From assembly GCA_015067935.1 (NCBI GenBank), contig SVLL01000005.1:1-53687 (forward strand): a DNA stretch of 53,687 nucleotides, read 5' to 3'. The notes under the pieces are model-generated. The model was not told the DNA's origin. It ran no database searches and worked only from the letters and a program-made list of their open reading frames with translations. The position numbers and the translations under genes were made by a program. Positions 43,301 to 51,171 of the stretch are shown here, in pieces; the stretch's first letter is position 1, and each line of letters starts with the position of its first letter. This DNA comes from Oscillospiraceae bacterium. Lineage in GTDB: Bacteria > Bacillota > Clostridia > Oscillospirales > Oscillospiraceae.

Positions 43301-43359
43301 GCCTCCACCTTGCCGTCACCAGCGGGGTACTCTTTCTTAATGTTGATAAGTTCAAGCAT
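40351..43359 (-). CDS. MacB-like ABC exporter: fused ATPase and FtsX permease with large extracellular domain
   Basis: 1002-aa mechanotransmission-type ABC protein. Residues 1-220 are the ATPase: Walker A GPSGCGKT (38-45), Q-loop near 90, signature MSGGQ (142-146), Walker B IILADEP (162-168) and H-loop His198. A Lys/Glu linker leads to TM1 (about 275-293), then an extracellular region of about 550 residues, and three C-terminal membrane segments (about 850-1000) with the FtsX pattern EIGVLRAIGASKKNV. Such proteins export or sense peptides or lipids rather than import. It is monocistronic, with its own promoter and terminator; cargo is unknown. Confidence 0.92.
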   Translation of the reverse strand: MLELINIKKEYPAGDGKVEALKGVSLQFRKSEFVSILGPSGCGKTTMLNIIGGLDQYTSGDLVINGRSTKNYNDRDWDSYRNHSVGFVFQSYNLIPHQTVLQNVELALTLSGVSKAERRKRAKEALEMVGLGDQLRKKPNQMSGGQMQRVAIARAIVNNPDIILADEPTGALDTETSKQVMDILREIAKDRLVIMVTHNPDIAEEYSTRIVRVVDGLVISDTAPLTMEEYAAEKQAATDKENTKKKEKKPSMSLWTAFGLSLRNLISKKGRTTLTSFAGSIGIIGIALIYAVSQGMTTYINIIQEETLSSYPLTIQAESINMGSLMLSFMGSAQSAGEHENDAIYQKTMLYDLVNALNNMETSYNDLKSFKVFIEEQLKDPDSKLSQALSGVQYTYDLDMVVYTKSIDGKIIRSDTMELMQELMIEHLDMDMSSMLQMGESYGFDMDAMAGMGPMGGSVNLFQEILPGENGGLINEMVKNQYDVIYGDWPNDYNEIMIVVDEKNEIDDMTLYALGLKSKEDMDALAQASKDKLPIEVDRKNWSYEEICALDYRVVFNADCFTKVGDVYTDLRKTQEGMKYLYDNGLDLKITGILRPKEDASAPMLSSTIVYTHKLTEYVIEESKDAPAILAQLASPHTDIFTGLPFKENTGNLSDEEKQTAFFAYLEELSDNEKAQTYIKIKCIPSAEQLQGMVDGAMANYPTAEAKKAVLLQALMTQTGMSEEELKGYMENMKDEDINEMFTQIITQQVKMQYAAQVKAQMAKIPEAQLVMALNMEKAQYTAQQCAQYHDEVLEFAKTSYKDNLLTLGYLDLESPASVNLYATTFESKDVIEEVIAEYNKDKDELTKIQYTDYIGLMMSSITTIIDAITYVLIAFVAVSLIVSSIMIGVITLISVQERTKEIGVLRAIGASKKNVSSMFNAETVMIGFAAGAIGVGVTWLLCIPINAILYALTGLGNLKAFLPWKVGVILIAISVLLTMFAGIIPSRSAAKKDPVVALRTE

Positions 43360-43390
43360 TTTTGTTGCTCCTTACGAACAGATTTTTTAC

Positions 43391-43419
43391 ATTATAGCAA
43401 ATATAACATATCAATGCAA
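43391..43419 (-). promoter_or_regulatory. Promoter of MacB-like gene
   Basis: Minus-strand TTGCAT (43414-43419), 17 bp, TATAAT (43391-43396) with extended TG, 31 bp upstream of the ATG. Divergent from the acyltransferase promoter. Confidence 0.78.
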
Positions 43420-43442
43420 TACTAACAATTCAATAAGAATAT

Positions 43443-43471
43443 TTGACAAATCTATGAATTTTTGGTATGCT
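43443..43471 (+). promoter_or_regulatory. Promoter of acyltransferase-acyl-CoA ligase operon
   Basis: TTGACA (43443-43448), 17 bp, TATGCT (43466-43471) with extended TG, 38 bp upstream of the ATG. Confidence 0.77.
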
Positions 43472-43509
43472 ACTACAGAATAAAAACCAAAATAGAGAGA
43501 GGTTTTATT

Positions 43510-44370
43510 ATGAAAAAATTCGGTGACAGAAAAGACGGCATCAAGTTGCGTAAGATTCATTCCATGCATGTAATTATGCCCCTGATTTTCCCCAACCGTT
43601 GTGACAACGAAGCATTCATCAGTGACCGTATCGATCTGACGGCCATCAACGCATATCTGGCAAAGAAAAATGCTGAAAAACCGGAATATGCTTACAATCT
43701 TTTTCAGGTCATCGTCACCGCCGTTCTGAAGACGATGGTCCTGCGTCCGAAAATGAACCGATTCATCGCAAACAATACAATGTATCTGCACAAGGAGACC
43801 TCCGCATCCTTTACGGTGAAAAAGATTTTCACTGACGATGGTGCAGAAGCCCTGGCGCAGGTTCGTGTCAACGGCACAGAAACCATTGACGATATCCATA
43901 ACGAGATCTTCCGTCAGGTCTCCTTCTGCCGAAGCGACAAGCTGGACGGCGGTACAGAGAGCCTGAACGCAGTTGCCGCGATCCCCGGTTTTCTGAAGAA
44001 AATCGTGGGCGCAGGTGCCCGTTTTCTGGACCGTCACGGCTGGATGCCCGCCAGCGTCACAGAAGGCGACCCCTTCTATGGCTCCGTTTACTTATCCAAT
44101 CTCGGCTCCATCAAACTGGGTGCCGGCTATCACCACCTTGCAAACTGGGGCACCTGCTCTGTGTTCTGCACCATCGGTGAGAAGAAAATGCGCCCGTTTT
44201 ACTATGCAGACGGCACAATGCAGATCAAAGAATGTGTGGACTTAGGTCTCACCATCGACGAACGCATTGCCGACGGCTACTATTATTCCCGCACTGTCAA
44301 GCTGTTAAAACACTTGCTGGAAAATCCCGAGCTGTTGGAAAAGCCTTTGAACGAGGAGGTTGACTACTGA
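43510..44370 (+). CDS. 2-oxoacid-dehydrogenase E2-like/CAT-like acyltransferase, catalytic His replaced
   Basis: 286-aa stand-alone acyltransferase domain of the E2/chloramphenicol-acetyltransferase fold, with no lipoyl or subunit-binding domain. ATG at 43510, AGAGAGG upstream; a longer frame begins inside the promoter. The fold is recognised by NLFQVIVTAVLKTMVLRPKMNRF and by LTIDERIADGYYYSR near the C-terminus. The latter aligns with the E2 catalytic DHRxxDG, but Glu replaces the catalytic His. The stop overlaps the acyl-CoA ligase start (TGATG). A partner role in moving an acyl group made by that ligase is likely, but the acceptor is unknown and catalysis without the His is questionable. 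Confidence 0.8.
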   Translation: MKKFGDRKDGIKLRKIHSMHVIMPLIFPNRCDNEAFISDRIDLTAINAYLAKKNAEKPEYAYNLFQVIVTAVLKTMVLRPKMNRFIANNTMYLHKETSASFTVKKIFTDDGAEALAQVRVNGTETIDDIHNEIFRQVSFCRSDKLDGGTESLNAVAAIPGFLKKIVGAGARFLDRHGWMPASVTEGDPFYGSVYLSNLGSIKLGAGYHHLANWGTCSVFCTIGEKKMRPFYYADGTMQIKECVDLGLTIDERIADGYYYSRTVKLLKHLLENPELLEKPLNEEVDY

Positions 44371-46085
44371 TGATTACCGCAAAAACCCCTTGGAAGGATT
44401 ATCTGGGCGAAGTACCCATGCATCTTGATTATTTTGAAGGCTCTATGTTTGAAGCGGTGCAGGCCATTGCCAAAAAGCACCCCAAGAACATCGCTTTTGA
44501 CTTTATGGGCAAGTCCACCGGCTATCCTGAGCTGGTCGCCCAAATCGAAACCTGCGCCAAAGCTCTGAAAACTCTGGGCATCCGGGAGGGCGACAAGGTG
44601 ACCGTCGCCATGCCCAACTGCCCGCAGGCGATCTATATGTTCTACGCCATCAACCGTGTGGGTGCCATTGCCAATATGATCCACCCCCTGTCCGCAGAAA
44701 AGGAAATTGAGTTCTATCTGAACGATTCCGAATCCGTGGCCGCCATTACGCTGGATCAGTTCTACGGCAAGTTTGCCGCCATCCGGGAAAACACCGGCAT
44801 CCGGAATCTGATTATCACCAGCATAGCCGATGCCCTCTCCCCTGTTATGAAGGTCGGCTATGCGCTGACGCAAGGACGAAAGATCGCTCCCATTCCCAAG
44901 GATGCCCCCGTCATTATGTGGAAGGATTTTCTTTCTCTCAGCTTCTGCGGCCACAATTACGCGGTCAAGCGTACCGGCAACGATCCTGCAGTCATCCTCT
45001 ACTCCGGCGGTACAACCGGCACCAGTAAGGGCATTGTGCTGACCAATCTGAATTTTAACGCCTTGGGTCAGCAGGTCATTGCCGCCAACCAAATGTTCCG
45101 CCCCGGAGATAAAATGCTGGCCGCAATGCCCATTTTCCACGGCTTCGGCTTGGGCGTTTGCATTCATACGATGCTTTCTCAGGGCGGTCGATGCATTTTG
45201 GTTCCCCGGTTCACTCCCAAGACCTATGCCAAGGATCTGGTGAAGCACCGCTGCAATTTCATTGCCGGCGTGCCCACCCTTTACGAGGCCCTTCTGCGTC
45301 TGCAGGATATGGACGGAGCGGACCTCAGCTGCCTGAAGGGCGTATTTTCCGGCGGCGACAGCTTGTCTGTTGAGCTGAAGAAAAAGCTGGACAAGTTCCT
45401 CTATGACCACAAGGCGGTCATTCAGGTCCGGGAGGGCTACGGCACCACCGAAACCGTCACCGCCTGCTGTCTGACCCCATCCCACATGTTCAAGGAAGGC
45501 TCCATCGGCCTGCCCTTCCCCGACACTTATATCAAGATCGTTGAGCCGGGTACCGACAAGGAAGTGCCCTACGGGCAGGAGGGTGAGATCCTGCTGGCAG
45601 GTCCTACGGTGATGCAGGAATATATGCACCATCCCGAAGAAACCGCCGAGACTCTGCGACTGCACAAAGACGGTCTGACTTGGGTCTATACGGGCGATCT
45701 TGGCATTATGGACGATCAAGGCTTTGTATATTTCAAGGGCAGAGCCAAGCGGATGATCATCACCTCCGGCTATAATGTCTACCCTGCGCAGCTGGAAAAC
45801 ATTCTGGACGCTCACGAATTTGTGCAGATGAGCTGTGTAATTGGCATCCCCGACCCTTATAAGATTCAGAAGGTCAAGGCCATCGTCAAGCTGGCGGCCG
45901 GTGTGGAGGAAAGCGAAGCAACTAAGCAAGCCATTCTGGACCACTGCCGCAAGCATATTGCCAAGTATGCGATGCCTTATGACATTGCCTTCCGGGATGA
46001 TATGCCCAAGACCTTGGTGGGTAAAGTTGCCTACCGGGTACTGGAAGAGGAAGAGCTGGCAAAGCTGAAGGCTGAACAGGAATAA
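44370..46085 (+). CDS. AMP-binding acyl-CoA ligase (long-chain fatty-acid-CoA ligase-like)
   Basis: 571-aa ANL-superfamily adenylating enzyme that activates a carboxylic acid to acyl-AMP and then acyl-CoA. The P-loop YSGGTTGTSKG, GYGTTET, YTGDLG, KGRAKRMIITSGYNVYP and the C-terminal catalytic Lys region (PKTLVGKVAYR) are all intact. It overlaps the upstream acyltransferase gene by 1 nt, so they are produced together. Its length and motifs fit medium/long-chain acids, but the substrate is not readable from sequence. Confidence 0.93.
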   Translation: MITAKTPWKDYLGEVPMHLDYFEGSMFEAVQAIAKKHPKNIAFDFMGKSTGYPELVAQIETCAKALKTLGIREGDKVTVAMPNCPQAIYMFYAINRVGAIANMIHPLSAEKEIEFYLNDSESVAAITLDQFYGKFAAIRENTGIRNLIITSIADALSPVMKVGYALTQGRKIAPIPKDAPVIMWKDFLSLSFCGHNYAVKRTGNDPAVILYSGGTTGTSKGIVLTNLNFNALGQQVIAANQMFRPGDKMLAAMPIFHGFGLGVCIHTMLSQGGRCILVPRFTPKTYAKDLVKHRCNFIAGVPTLYEALLRLQDMDGADLSCLKGVFSGGDSLSVELKKKLDKFLYDHKAVIQVREGYGTTETVTACCLTPSHMFKEGSIGLPFPDTYIKIVEPGTDKEVPYGQEGEILLAGPTVMQEYMHHPEETAETLRLHKDGLTWVYTGDLGIMDDQGFVYFKGRAKRMIITSGYNVYPAQLENILDAHEFVQMSCVIGIPDPYKIQKVKAIVKLAAGVEESEATKQAILDHCRKHIAKYAMPYDIAFRDDMPKTLVGKVAYRVLEEEELAKLKAEQE

Positions 46086-46092
46086 ACGATTG

Positions 46093-46120
46093 AAAAGGCA
46101 CCGCTTTTGCGGTGCCTTTT
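46093..46120. terminator. Bidirectional terminator
   Basis: 12-bp perfect stem AAAAGGCACCGC (46093-46104) with 46109-46120, TTTT loop. It separates the ligase from the convergent surface-protein genes. Confidence 0.88.
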
Positions 46121-46122
46121 GT

Positions 46123-46995
46123 TTATTCGCTGTCCGGGATCACTTCTGCTGTTGTTTCTGCCTTCTTTTTCTTCTTGCGGATGATAAGCACCGTGGTCAC
46201 CGCCACTCCAGCGACAATTACAACAGCGAAACCAATTCCCACGATCAGCCAGGGAAATTCCGGTTCTTCCACTTCTTTTTCTAGCGGCAAGGGCGCATCC
46301 GGGTCAAACTTGGGGGATGTCCAGTCGTAGGACGAAAAATCCAGTTCCAGAGTATACCGCGCCCCCATCAGAAGGCCATGTAATTTTTTCTGTTCTTTTT
46401 GATACGCACTCCACGCCTTCAGGTACTCATTAAAGCGGCGAACAGTCATCATCATCGGTTGGAGTCTTTCGGTACCAAAAAGGACAAAATCCCCCATATT
46501 GGTCTTATAGAATATTGTACCATCGTAAGTGCCAAAAAATGGAAAATTAAAACAGTAAACGCTTTCTATCTGAACATCAGGAGAAACTGCATAAATTGCC
46601 TCACGGGTCAACATTTCATACATTGTAAACGGGATTTCATCATCATCAATTGTATATTCACCAGTTTGTACCGCCAAACCTTCTTCATTAATATCGTAGT
46701 ACTTTTCTACACCTGATATAATCACAGCGTATCTGCCATCTTTATCTACCAAAAATTCTGCCATTGCCTTTACATCTATCTGCTCTCCCCAGTCTACACC
46801 CCACGGTGACGCCGCATAGGATCGATAGATAATCTCTGCATTTTCGTGTTCAGGGATTTTTTCTATGATTTCCGGAGGGATTTCAAGGGCATCATGGGGG
46901 TCGGTATATTCTTCGGCTTCCTCAGCAGCAGCACTGAAACAGAGCATCGATACTGTCAGCACCAGTATTAAAAATAATACAATTGCTTTTTTCAT
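46123..46995 (-). CDS. Membrane-anchored extracellular protein of unknown function (paralogue 1)
   Basis: 290-aa type-I membrane protein: signal peptide (about 1-24, ending SAAAEE), an acidic aromatic-rich extracellular domain, a membrane helix (about 248-270) and a Lys-rich cytoplasmic tail (IIRKKKKK...). The same overall plan and the anchor VTTVLIIRKKKKK are found in the adjacent upstream gene. No known domain recognised. It lies 15 nt downstream of that gene, so same operon. The extracellular part is encoded by AT-richer DNA than the flanks. Confidence 0.8.
   Translation of the reverse strand: MKKAIVLFLILVLTVSMLCFSAAAEEAEEYTDPHDALEIPPEIIEKIPEHENAEIIYRSYAASPWGVDWGEQIDVKAMAEFLVDKDGRYAVIISGVEKYYDINEEGLAVQTGEYTIDDDEIPFTMYEMLTREAIYAVSPDVQIESVYCFNFPFFGTYDGTIFYKTNMGDFVLFGTERLQPMMMTVRRFNEYLKAWSAYQKEQKKLHGLLMGARYTLELDFSSYDWTSPKFDPDAPLPLEKEVEEPEFPWLIVGIGFAVVIVAGVAVTTVLIIRKKKKKAETTAEVIPDSE
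46162..46200. repeat. 39-bp exact repeat, copy 1 (anchor region)
   Basis: Identical to 47053-47091. It encodes VTTVLIIRKKKKK in both genes, although the flanking sequences differ. This suggests a copied anchor cassette. Confidence 0.88.
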
Positions 46996-47010
46996 AGGCT
47001 TCTCCTTTGT

Positions 47011-47841
47011 CTATGTCTCCTCCGAGGTTTCTCCTATTTCTTCCGGCTCTGTCTTCTTTTTCTTCTTGCGGATGATAAGCACCGTGGTCACTGCGGCAGC
47101 GGTCAGAACCAGTACGCCACCACCAATGCAACCCCAAATAAGGTATGGCGATATTTTTTTACTAAGCGGTGCGTGAGGATTGAAATCGGCCGAACGGTAG
47201 TCATAAGGAGAAAAATCCAATTCTTTAATAGCATCCTCATCATATCCCAACTCGATTTGGCCGTTCTCTCTCATCTCATATGTAGCATTCTGCAACTCAG
47301 CAAAAACATCCAAAGCAAACAGGCAGTCAATATTGTCTTCGTTATAATAGACATAGTCACCTAGATTTGTTTGGTAGTAAATAGCGGCACCCATCAGAGA
47401 GAATCCTCCGTCCAGATAATAGGCACTCTTTACCACAATATCGGAATTCACTGCTTTGATCGCTTCACCACTCAGCCATTGTTGTATTACTGGGTCATCC
47501 CTTTCAGGAAACCAAAAAGCTGTTACATAATTGTAATTACCATCCATATCCGGACTATAGCCAACTACTTCCGAATCAGTGATTTTATAATAAGTGATAT
47601 AATAATCATCGAGTTCACTCAGAATCTTACCAATATCATTATCATACTTACGAAACATATATCCAATCGTCATTTCGTAGACCTTAACAACCACATCACC
47701 ATCTTCTGGTTGAATGACTTCCAACACTTGAGGAGGTATTTTACCGGAATCATATGCACTCGCATTCACGAATGCATAACCGACTGTCGCCATTGAAAAT
47801 AGCGTAAGAGCTATAACAACACCTATTAATATTTTACGCAT
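47011..47841 (-). CDS. Membrane-anchored extracellular protein of unknown function (paralogue 2)
   Basis: 276 aa: signal peptide (about 1-23, ending VGYA), an acidic, Tyr-rich extracellular domain, a membrane helix (about 236-258) and a Lys-rich tail. Both this and the downstream protein share a weak DFSxYDxxSxxFxPxAPL block before the helix and the identical anchor. CGGAGG lies 8 nt before the ATG. It sits between an 89-aa ORF and paralogue 1 on the same strand. Function unknown. Confidence 0.8.
   Translation of the reverse strand: MRKILIGVVIALTLFSMATVGYAFVNASAYDSGKIPPQVLEVIQPEDGDVVVKVYEMTIGYMFRKYDNDIGKILSELDDYYITYYKITDSEVVGYSPDMDGNYNYVTAFWFPERDDPVIQQWLSGEAIKAVNSDIVVKSAYYLDGGFSLMGAAIYYQTNLGDYVYYNEDNIDCLFALDVFAELQNATYEMRENGQIELGYDEDAIKELDFSPYDYRSADFNPHAPLSKKISPYLIWGCIGGGVLVLTAAAVTTVLIIRKKKKKTEPEEIGETSEET
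47053..47091. repeat. 39-bp exact repeat, copy 2 (anchor region)
   Basis: Partner of 46162-46200, 891 bp away. Confidence 0.88.
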
Positions 47842-47864
47842 AACTTTTACCTCCGCATTATATC

Positions 47865-48134
47865 TTAATTTGCTTGCGTGTAAGGAATATCATAATCAGA
47901 ATATTCGGTCTGTACTGCAATAAAACCACACCAAGTATAATCAAGATTACTTGCTTCATATTGGTCAAAACGAATCCAATCGTATGTTTTCACCAGCTGC
48001 TGACCTGCATTTATATAAAGATCAACATCTGGCCATGTATCTTCAGTCGTTCCTTCAGGCCACGGATCATAAATGATATATCGATATTCCAATACTCCGT
48101 TAATATAGTTTGATGCGCTGTTATATGGCTGCAT
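47865..48134 (-). CDS. Small aromatic-rich ORF, possible truncated surface protein
   Basis: 89-aa ORF upstream of the two anchored proteins, rich in Tyr, Trp, Asp and Asn (extracellular-like composition) but with no signal peptide or membrane helix. The only good ribosome site (GAGGGAGG near 48150) is 15 nt before this ATG; it is better placed for another ATG (48141) whose frame stops after six codons. This suggests a frameshifted remnant of a secreted protein. A real short protein is not excluded. Confidence 0.4.
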   Translation of the reverse strand: MQPYNSASNYINGVLEYRYIIYDPWPEGTTEDTWPDVDLYINAGQQLVKTYDWIRFDQYEASNLDYTWCGFIAVQTEYSDYDIPYTQAN

Positions 48135-48342
48135 ACACCATCGGAATCGCCTCCCTCTAATAAATGTAACGAATCAGAAACTCCAAATTAGACAGTTTTC
48201 AAAAAAAAATTTTATCTTTCTATAATCATTACACAATCTGCACAAAAAACGCAACATCAATTTTTTGCAATTGGTAGATCATACAGTTTAATTTTTTGCA
48301 AGCAGTAAAAAAGCCACCGCTTTCGCGGTGGCTCGTTGTTAT
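48135..48342. other. AT-rich leader region with direct repeats
   Basis: About 210 bp between the Opp operon end and the surface-protein operon. AATTTTTTGCAA occurs twice (48259-48270 and 48290-48301), 31 bp apart, upstream of a weak minus-strand promoter (TTGTGT 48231-48236, 16 bp, TAAAAT 48209-48214). The Opp-operon terminator is also here. Confidence 0.5.
48312..48333 (-). terminator. Terminator of the Opp operon
   Basis: 9-bp GC-rich stem AGCCACCGC (48312-48320) with 48325-48333, GAAA tetraloop on the minus strand, followed by TTTTTTA. It lies 9 nt after the small membrane-protein stop. Confidence 0.9.
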
Positions 48343-48549
48343 TTAAGTGAAGATCAGAAAGGCTACGCCGCAAATCAGCAGCAACACCAGCAGACAAGGC
48401 AGTACAATAGTCAGGAAACCTGCGATAATCATCGCAACGGCATCCTTTATGCCTACCTTCTCTTCCTGCATCTGCTCGCGGAATGCCTCTTCATCCTTCT
48501 TGGAAGCCTTTTTCAGCTTCCTGAAAATGCCAAACTCTGCCTTACTCAT
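48343..48549 (-). CDS. Small single-pass membrane protein at the end of the Opp operon
   Basis: 68 aa: a highly charged N-terminal half (KLKKASKKDEEAFREQMQEEK, amphipathic helix-like) and one strong membrane segment (about residues 36-66). Its ATG shares one base with the OppF stop (TAATG), so it is translationally coupled to OppF, and the operon terminator follows directly. I do not recognise a family. Coupling suggests an accessory subunit of this ABC transporter. Confidence 0.78.
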   Translation of the reverse strand: MSKAEFGIFRKLKKASKKDEEAFREQMQEEKVGIKDAVAMIIAGFLTIVLPCLLVLLLICGVAFLIFT

Positions 48550-50174
48550 TATGCTTCCTGATTGGGCTGGTTGACCTTGAACAGATAGTTGCCGTTCTCA
48601 TCCAGCTTTGCTTCCGGGAAATGGCAGGTTACGAAGTGACCGGGCGCAACCTCCGTAGTGGGAGGCGGCACGACCTTACACTTGTCGCAAGCCATATAGC
48701 ACCGGGTGTGGAACTTACAGCCCTCGGGCGGACGGATGGGGCTGGGGATGTTACCCTCCAGCAGGATACGCTCCTTCTTCAGGGCGTTCACATCCGTTGT
48801 GGGGATGGAAGACATCAGTGCAACCGTGTAGGGATGACGGGGATCTGCAAAAATCTCTTCCGCAGTACCCAGCTCCACCATATTGCCCAGATACATAACG
48901 CCGATACGGTCGGAAATGTAGCGGACAACGGACAGGTCGTGGGAAATGAACAGATAGGTCAGGTTTTCCTTTTCCTTCAGCTCTTCCAGCAGATTGATGA
49001 TCTGAGACTGAATGGACACATCCAATGCGGAAACACATTCGTCACAGACGATGAACTTGGGCTTCACAGCCAGCGCACGGGCAATGCAGATACGCTGACG
49101 CTGACCACCGGAGAACTGGTGGGGATAACGGTGCAGCATATAGTCCTGCAGGCCGCACTGCTCCATCACCTTGATGATATAGTCCTTCATTTGTCCATCG
49201 CCGGCCTTGAAGAACTTATGGGTGGTCAGGCCCTCGCCAATGATCTGACCCACGGTCATACGGGGGTTCAGAGAGGAGTAGGGATCTTGGAAGATGATCT
49301 GAATATCCTTACGCAGTGTGCGCATTTCGGAATACTTCAGGCGGCTCAGGTCGATGCCGTCATCCAGCATTGCTTCATACTCCTGGAACTTGGCATTGCC
49401 GGCATACTTTGCCTTCGCTGCTCTAACCTGATTGTCAGCTTCCTTCAGCTGGGCATTGAGCTTGTCCAACTCAGGCTGCAGCTTTTCCTTCTTTGCACGG
49501 AAGGACTCGGCCTTCTTCAGAGCCTTTTCTGCCTTAGCAGCCGCGTTCTTAACGGTTTCGTCCGCTTCCAGCTCCTTTGCCAGAGCCTCATAGAAAGCAA
49601 CTTCGCCATTCATATCGCGGATCTTTTCGTTGATCTTACTGATCTTGATGCTGATCTCAAACTTCTTCAGCAGAAGACCTGCTCCCTCGCGAGGATCATC
49701 CAGTGCGGCAAAACCGCCCAAAATCTTGACAACACTCTGGAAAGCTGTTTCCGCTTCTGCGGCAGTCAGATTCTTTCTCTGATGCTGGAAGAAGGTTGCA
49801 CTCTCCCCTGCTGCATCACATTCTGCAGCAGCGGCGGCGGCTTTCGCCTGCATCTTCTTATAGTTGGCAATCAGCTTGGTTGCGTTGCGCATAGTGGCAG
49901 CAGCATAGGAGGGCACGAAATCCTCCAAGGTGCGGCCATAGTACATAGTACTGCCTGCAGTCTGATCGTACAGCTGCAGAATGGTACGACCCAGCGTGGA
50001 CTTGCCGCAGCCGGATTCACCAACCAGACCAAAGGTCTCGCCATTCTGGATGTCGATGGTGATTTCCTCATTTGCCCGGACATACAGCTGCTCCTTCTGG
50101 AAGATGCTGGACTTGGCGACAGGGAAATATTTCTTAAGATTCGTGATCGACAAGAGCGTGTTTGTGTTCTTCAC
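48549..50174 (-). CDS. oppF: Oligopeptide ABC transporter ATPase OppF with large coiled-coil insertion
   Basis: 541 aa against about 310-340 for ordinary OppF. Walker [10 protein letters not shown] (52-60), Q-loop [12 protein letters not shown] (293-304), signature FSGGQRQR, Walker [13 protein letters not shown] (Cys replaces the usual Pro) and the C-terminal oligopeptide-transporter block ([17 protein letters not shown], Cys-rich) are intact. Residues about 82-275 are an extra Ala/Lys/Glu-rich helical segment with heptad-like periodicity, placed between Walker A and the Q-loop, in the surface loop after YYG. The start is GTG at 50174, AAAAGGAGG 9 nt upstream, overlapping oppD by 41 nt. Confidence 0.92.
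   Translation of the reverse strand: MKNTNTLLSITNLKKYFPVAKSSIFQKEQLYVRANEEITIDIQNGETFGLVGESGCGKSTLGRTILQLYDQTAGSTMYYGRTLEDFVPSYAAATMRNATKLIANYKKMQAKAAAAAAECDAAGESATFFQHQRKNLTAAEAETAFQSVVKILGGFAALDDPREGAGLLLKKFEISIKISKINEKIRDMNGEVAFYEALAKELEADETVKNAAAKAEKALKKAESFRAKKEKLQPELDKLNAQLKEADNQVRAAKAKYAGNAKFQEYEAMLDDGIDLSRLKYSEMRTLRKDIQIIFQDPYSSLNPRMTVGQIIGEGLTTHKFFKAGDGQMKDYIIKVMEQCGLQDYMLHRYPHQFSGGQRQRICIARALAVKPKFIVCDECVSALDVSIQSQIINLLEELKEKENLTYLFISHDLSVVRYISDRIGVMYLGNMVELGTAEEIFADPRHPYTVALMSSIPTTDVNALKKERILLEGNIPSPIRPPEGCKFHTRCYMACDKCKVVPPPTTEVAPGHFVTCHFPEAKLDENGNYLFKVNQPNQEA
49350..49931 (-). other. Segment encoding the coiled-coil insertion in OppF
   Basis: Codes for residues about 82-275 of OppF: alanine/lysine/glutamate-rich, almost no Pro after residue 161 apart from Pro234, with predicted long helices ([37 protein letters not shown]). 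Confidence 0.85.
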
Positions 50175-51153
50175 TGCAGCGTACCTCCTTTTCAGGATAA
50201 TGGCACCGAATCTTCTGACCGGGTGTTACCTCACGCAGTGTGGGCTCCTGCTCGAGACACTGCTGGGTTGCATACTTACAACGAGGAGCAAACTTGCAGC
50301 CCTTTGGCAGGGCCAGAGGATGGGGAACCACACCGGGAATGGGTTCGAGCTTATGGGTAATATTATCGATGCGGGGAATGGAGTGCATCAGGCCCTCCGT
50401 ATAGGGATGGCTGGTGGGGCAATCCGTAAAGATCATCTTTGCGGAGGTCTGCTCAACCACCTGACCGCAGTACATAACGACCACATCATCAGCCATCTCA
50501 TTGATAACGCCCAAATCGTGGGTGATGAAAATGATGGCGGTGCCGTTTTCTCTCTGCAGATCATTCATCAGGCGCAGGATCTGTGCCTGAATGGTCACAT
50601 CCAAAGCGGTGGTGGGCTCGTCCGCGATCAGGATCTTGGGCTTACAGGCCAGTGCCATTGCGATCATAACGCGCTGGCGCATACCGCCGGAAAGCTGGTG
50701 AGGATACTGCCGCAGAACTGCCTCAGGGTTGGGGATCTGCACGGCGTGGAGCATTTCCAGAGCCTTCTGCTCTGCCTGCTTCTTGGACATATTCTGGTGA
50801 ATCATAAACGGCTCAGACAGCTGCTTTTTCACCGTGAACACGGGGTTCAGGCTGGTCATAGGCTCCTGGAAAATGACAGAAATCTTGTTGCCGCGGATCT
50901 CATACATTTCCTGCTGGCTCAGCTTGGTCAGGTCCTTGCCCTCGAAGATCACTTCGCCCTCGGCAATATAACCGTTGCCATCCAGCAGCTGCAGGATGCT
51001 CATCGCGGAAACGGACTTACCGGAACCGGACTCACCAACGATACCGATGGTCTTGCCGGGCTCCAGTGCATAGGAAACATCGTTAACTGCCTTAACGATA
51101 CCCTTTCTGGTTTTGAAATAGGTATGAAGGTTCTTTACTTCTAACAAAGCCAT
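50134..51153 (-). CDS. oppD: Oligopeptide ABC transporter ATPase OppD
   Basis: 339-aa nucleotide-binding subunit of normal length. Walker A GESGSGKS (40-47), Q-loop [12 protein letters not shown], signature LSGGMRQR, Walker [13 protein letters not shown] and H-loop ITHDLGV are intact. The C-terminal oligo_HPY region ([21 protein letters not shown]) carries Cys residues typical of Fe-S-binding Opp/Dpp ATPases. It pairs with OppF to power peptide import. It lies 18 nt after oppC and overlaps oppF by 41 nt. Confidence 0.96.
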   Translation of the reverse strand: MALLEVKNLHTYFKTRKGIVKAVNDVSYALEPGKTIGIVGESGSGKSVSAMSILQLLDGNGYIAEGEVIFEGKDLTKLSQQEMYEIRGNKISVIFQEPMTSLNPVFTVKKQLSEPFMIHQNMSKKQAEQKALEMLHAVQIPNPEAVLRQYPHQLSGGMRQRVMIAMALACKPKILIADEPTTALDVTIQAQILRLMNDLQRENGTAIIFITHDLGVINEMADDVVVMYCGQVVEQTSAKMIFTDCPTSHPYTEGLMHSIPRIDNITHKLEPIPGVVPHPLALPKGCKFAPRCKYATQQCLEQEPTLREVTPGQKIRCHYPEKEVRCSEEHKHALVDHES

Positions 51154-51171
51154 AATTCTACCTCCATCCTA

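Noticed and set aside
48621-50360. 579-aa plus-strand ORF opposite oppF/oppD, and similar long ORFs at 51457-53136, 40990-42600 and 44364-45956 (minus)
   Set aside because: All are antisense shadows of genes with intact family motifs; none has translation or transcription signals.
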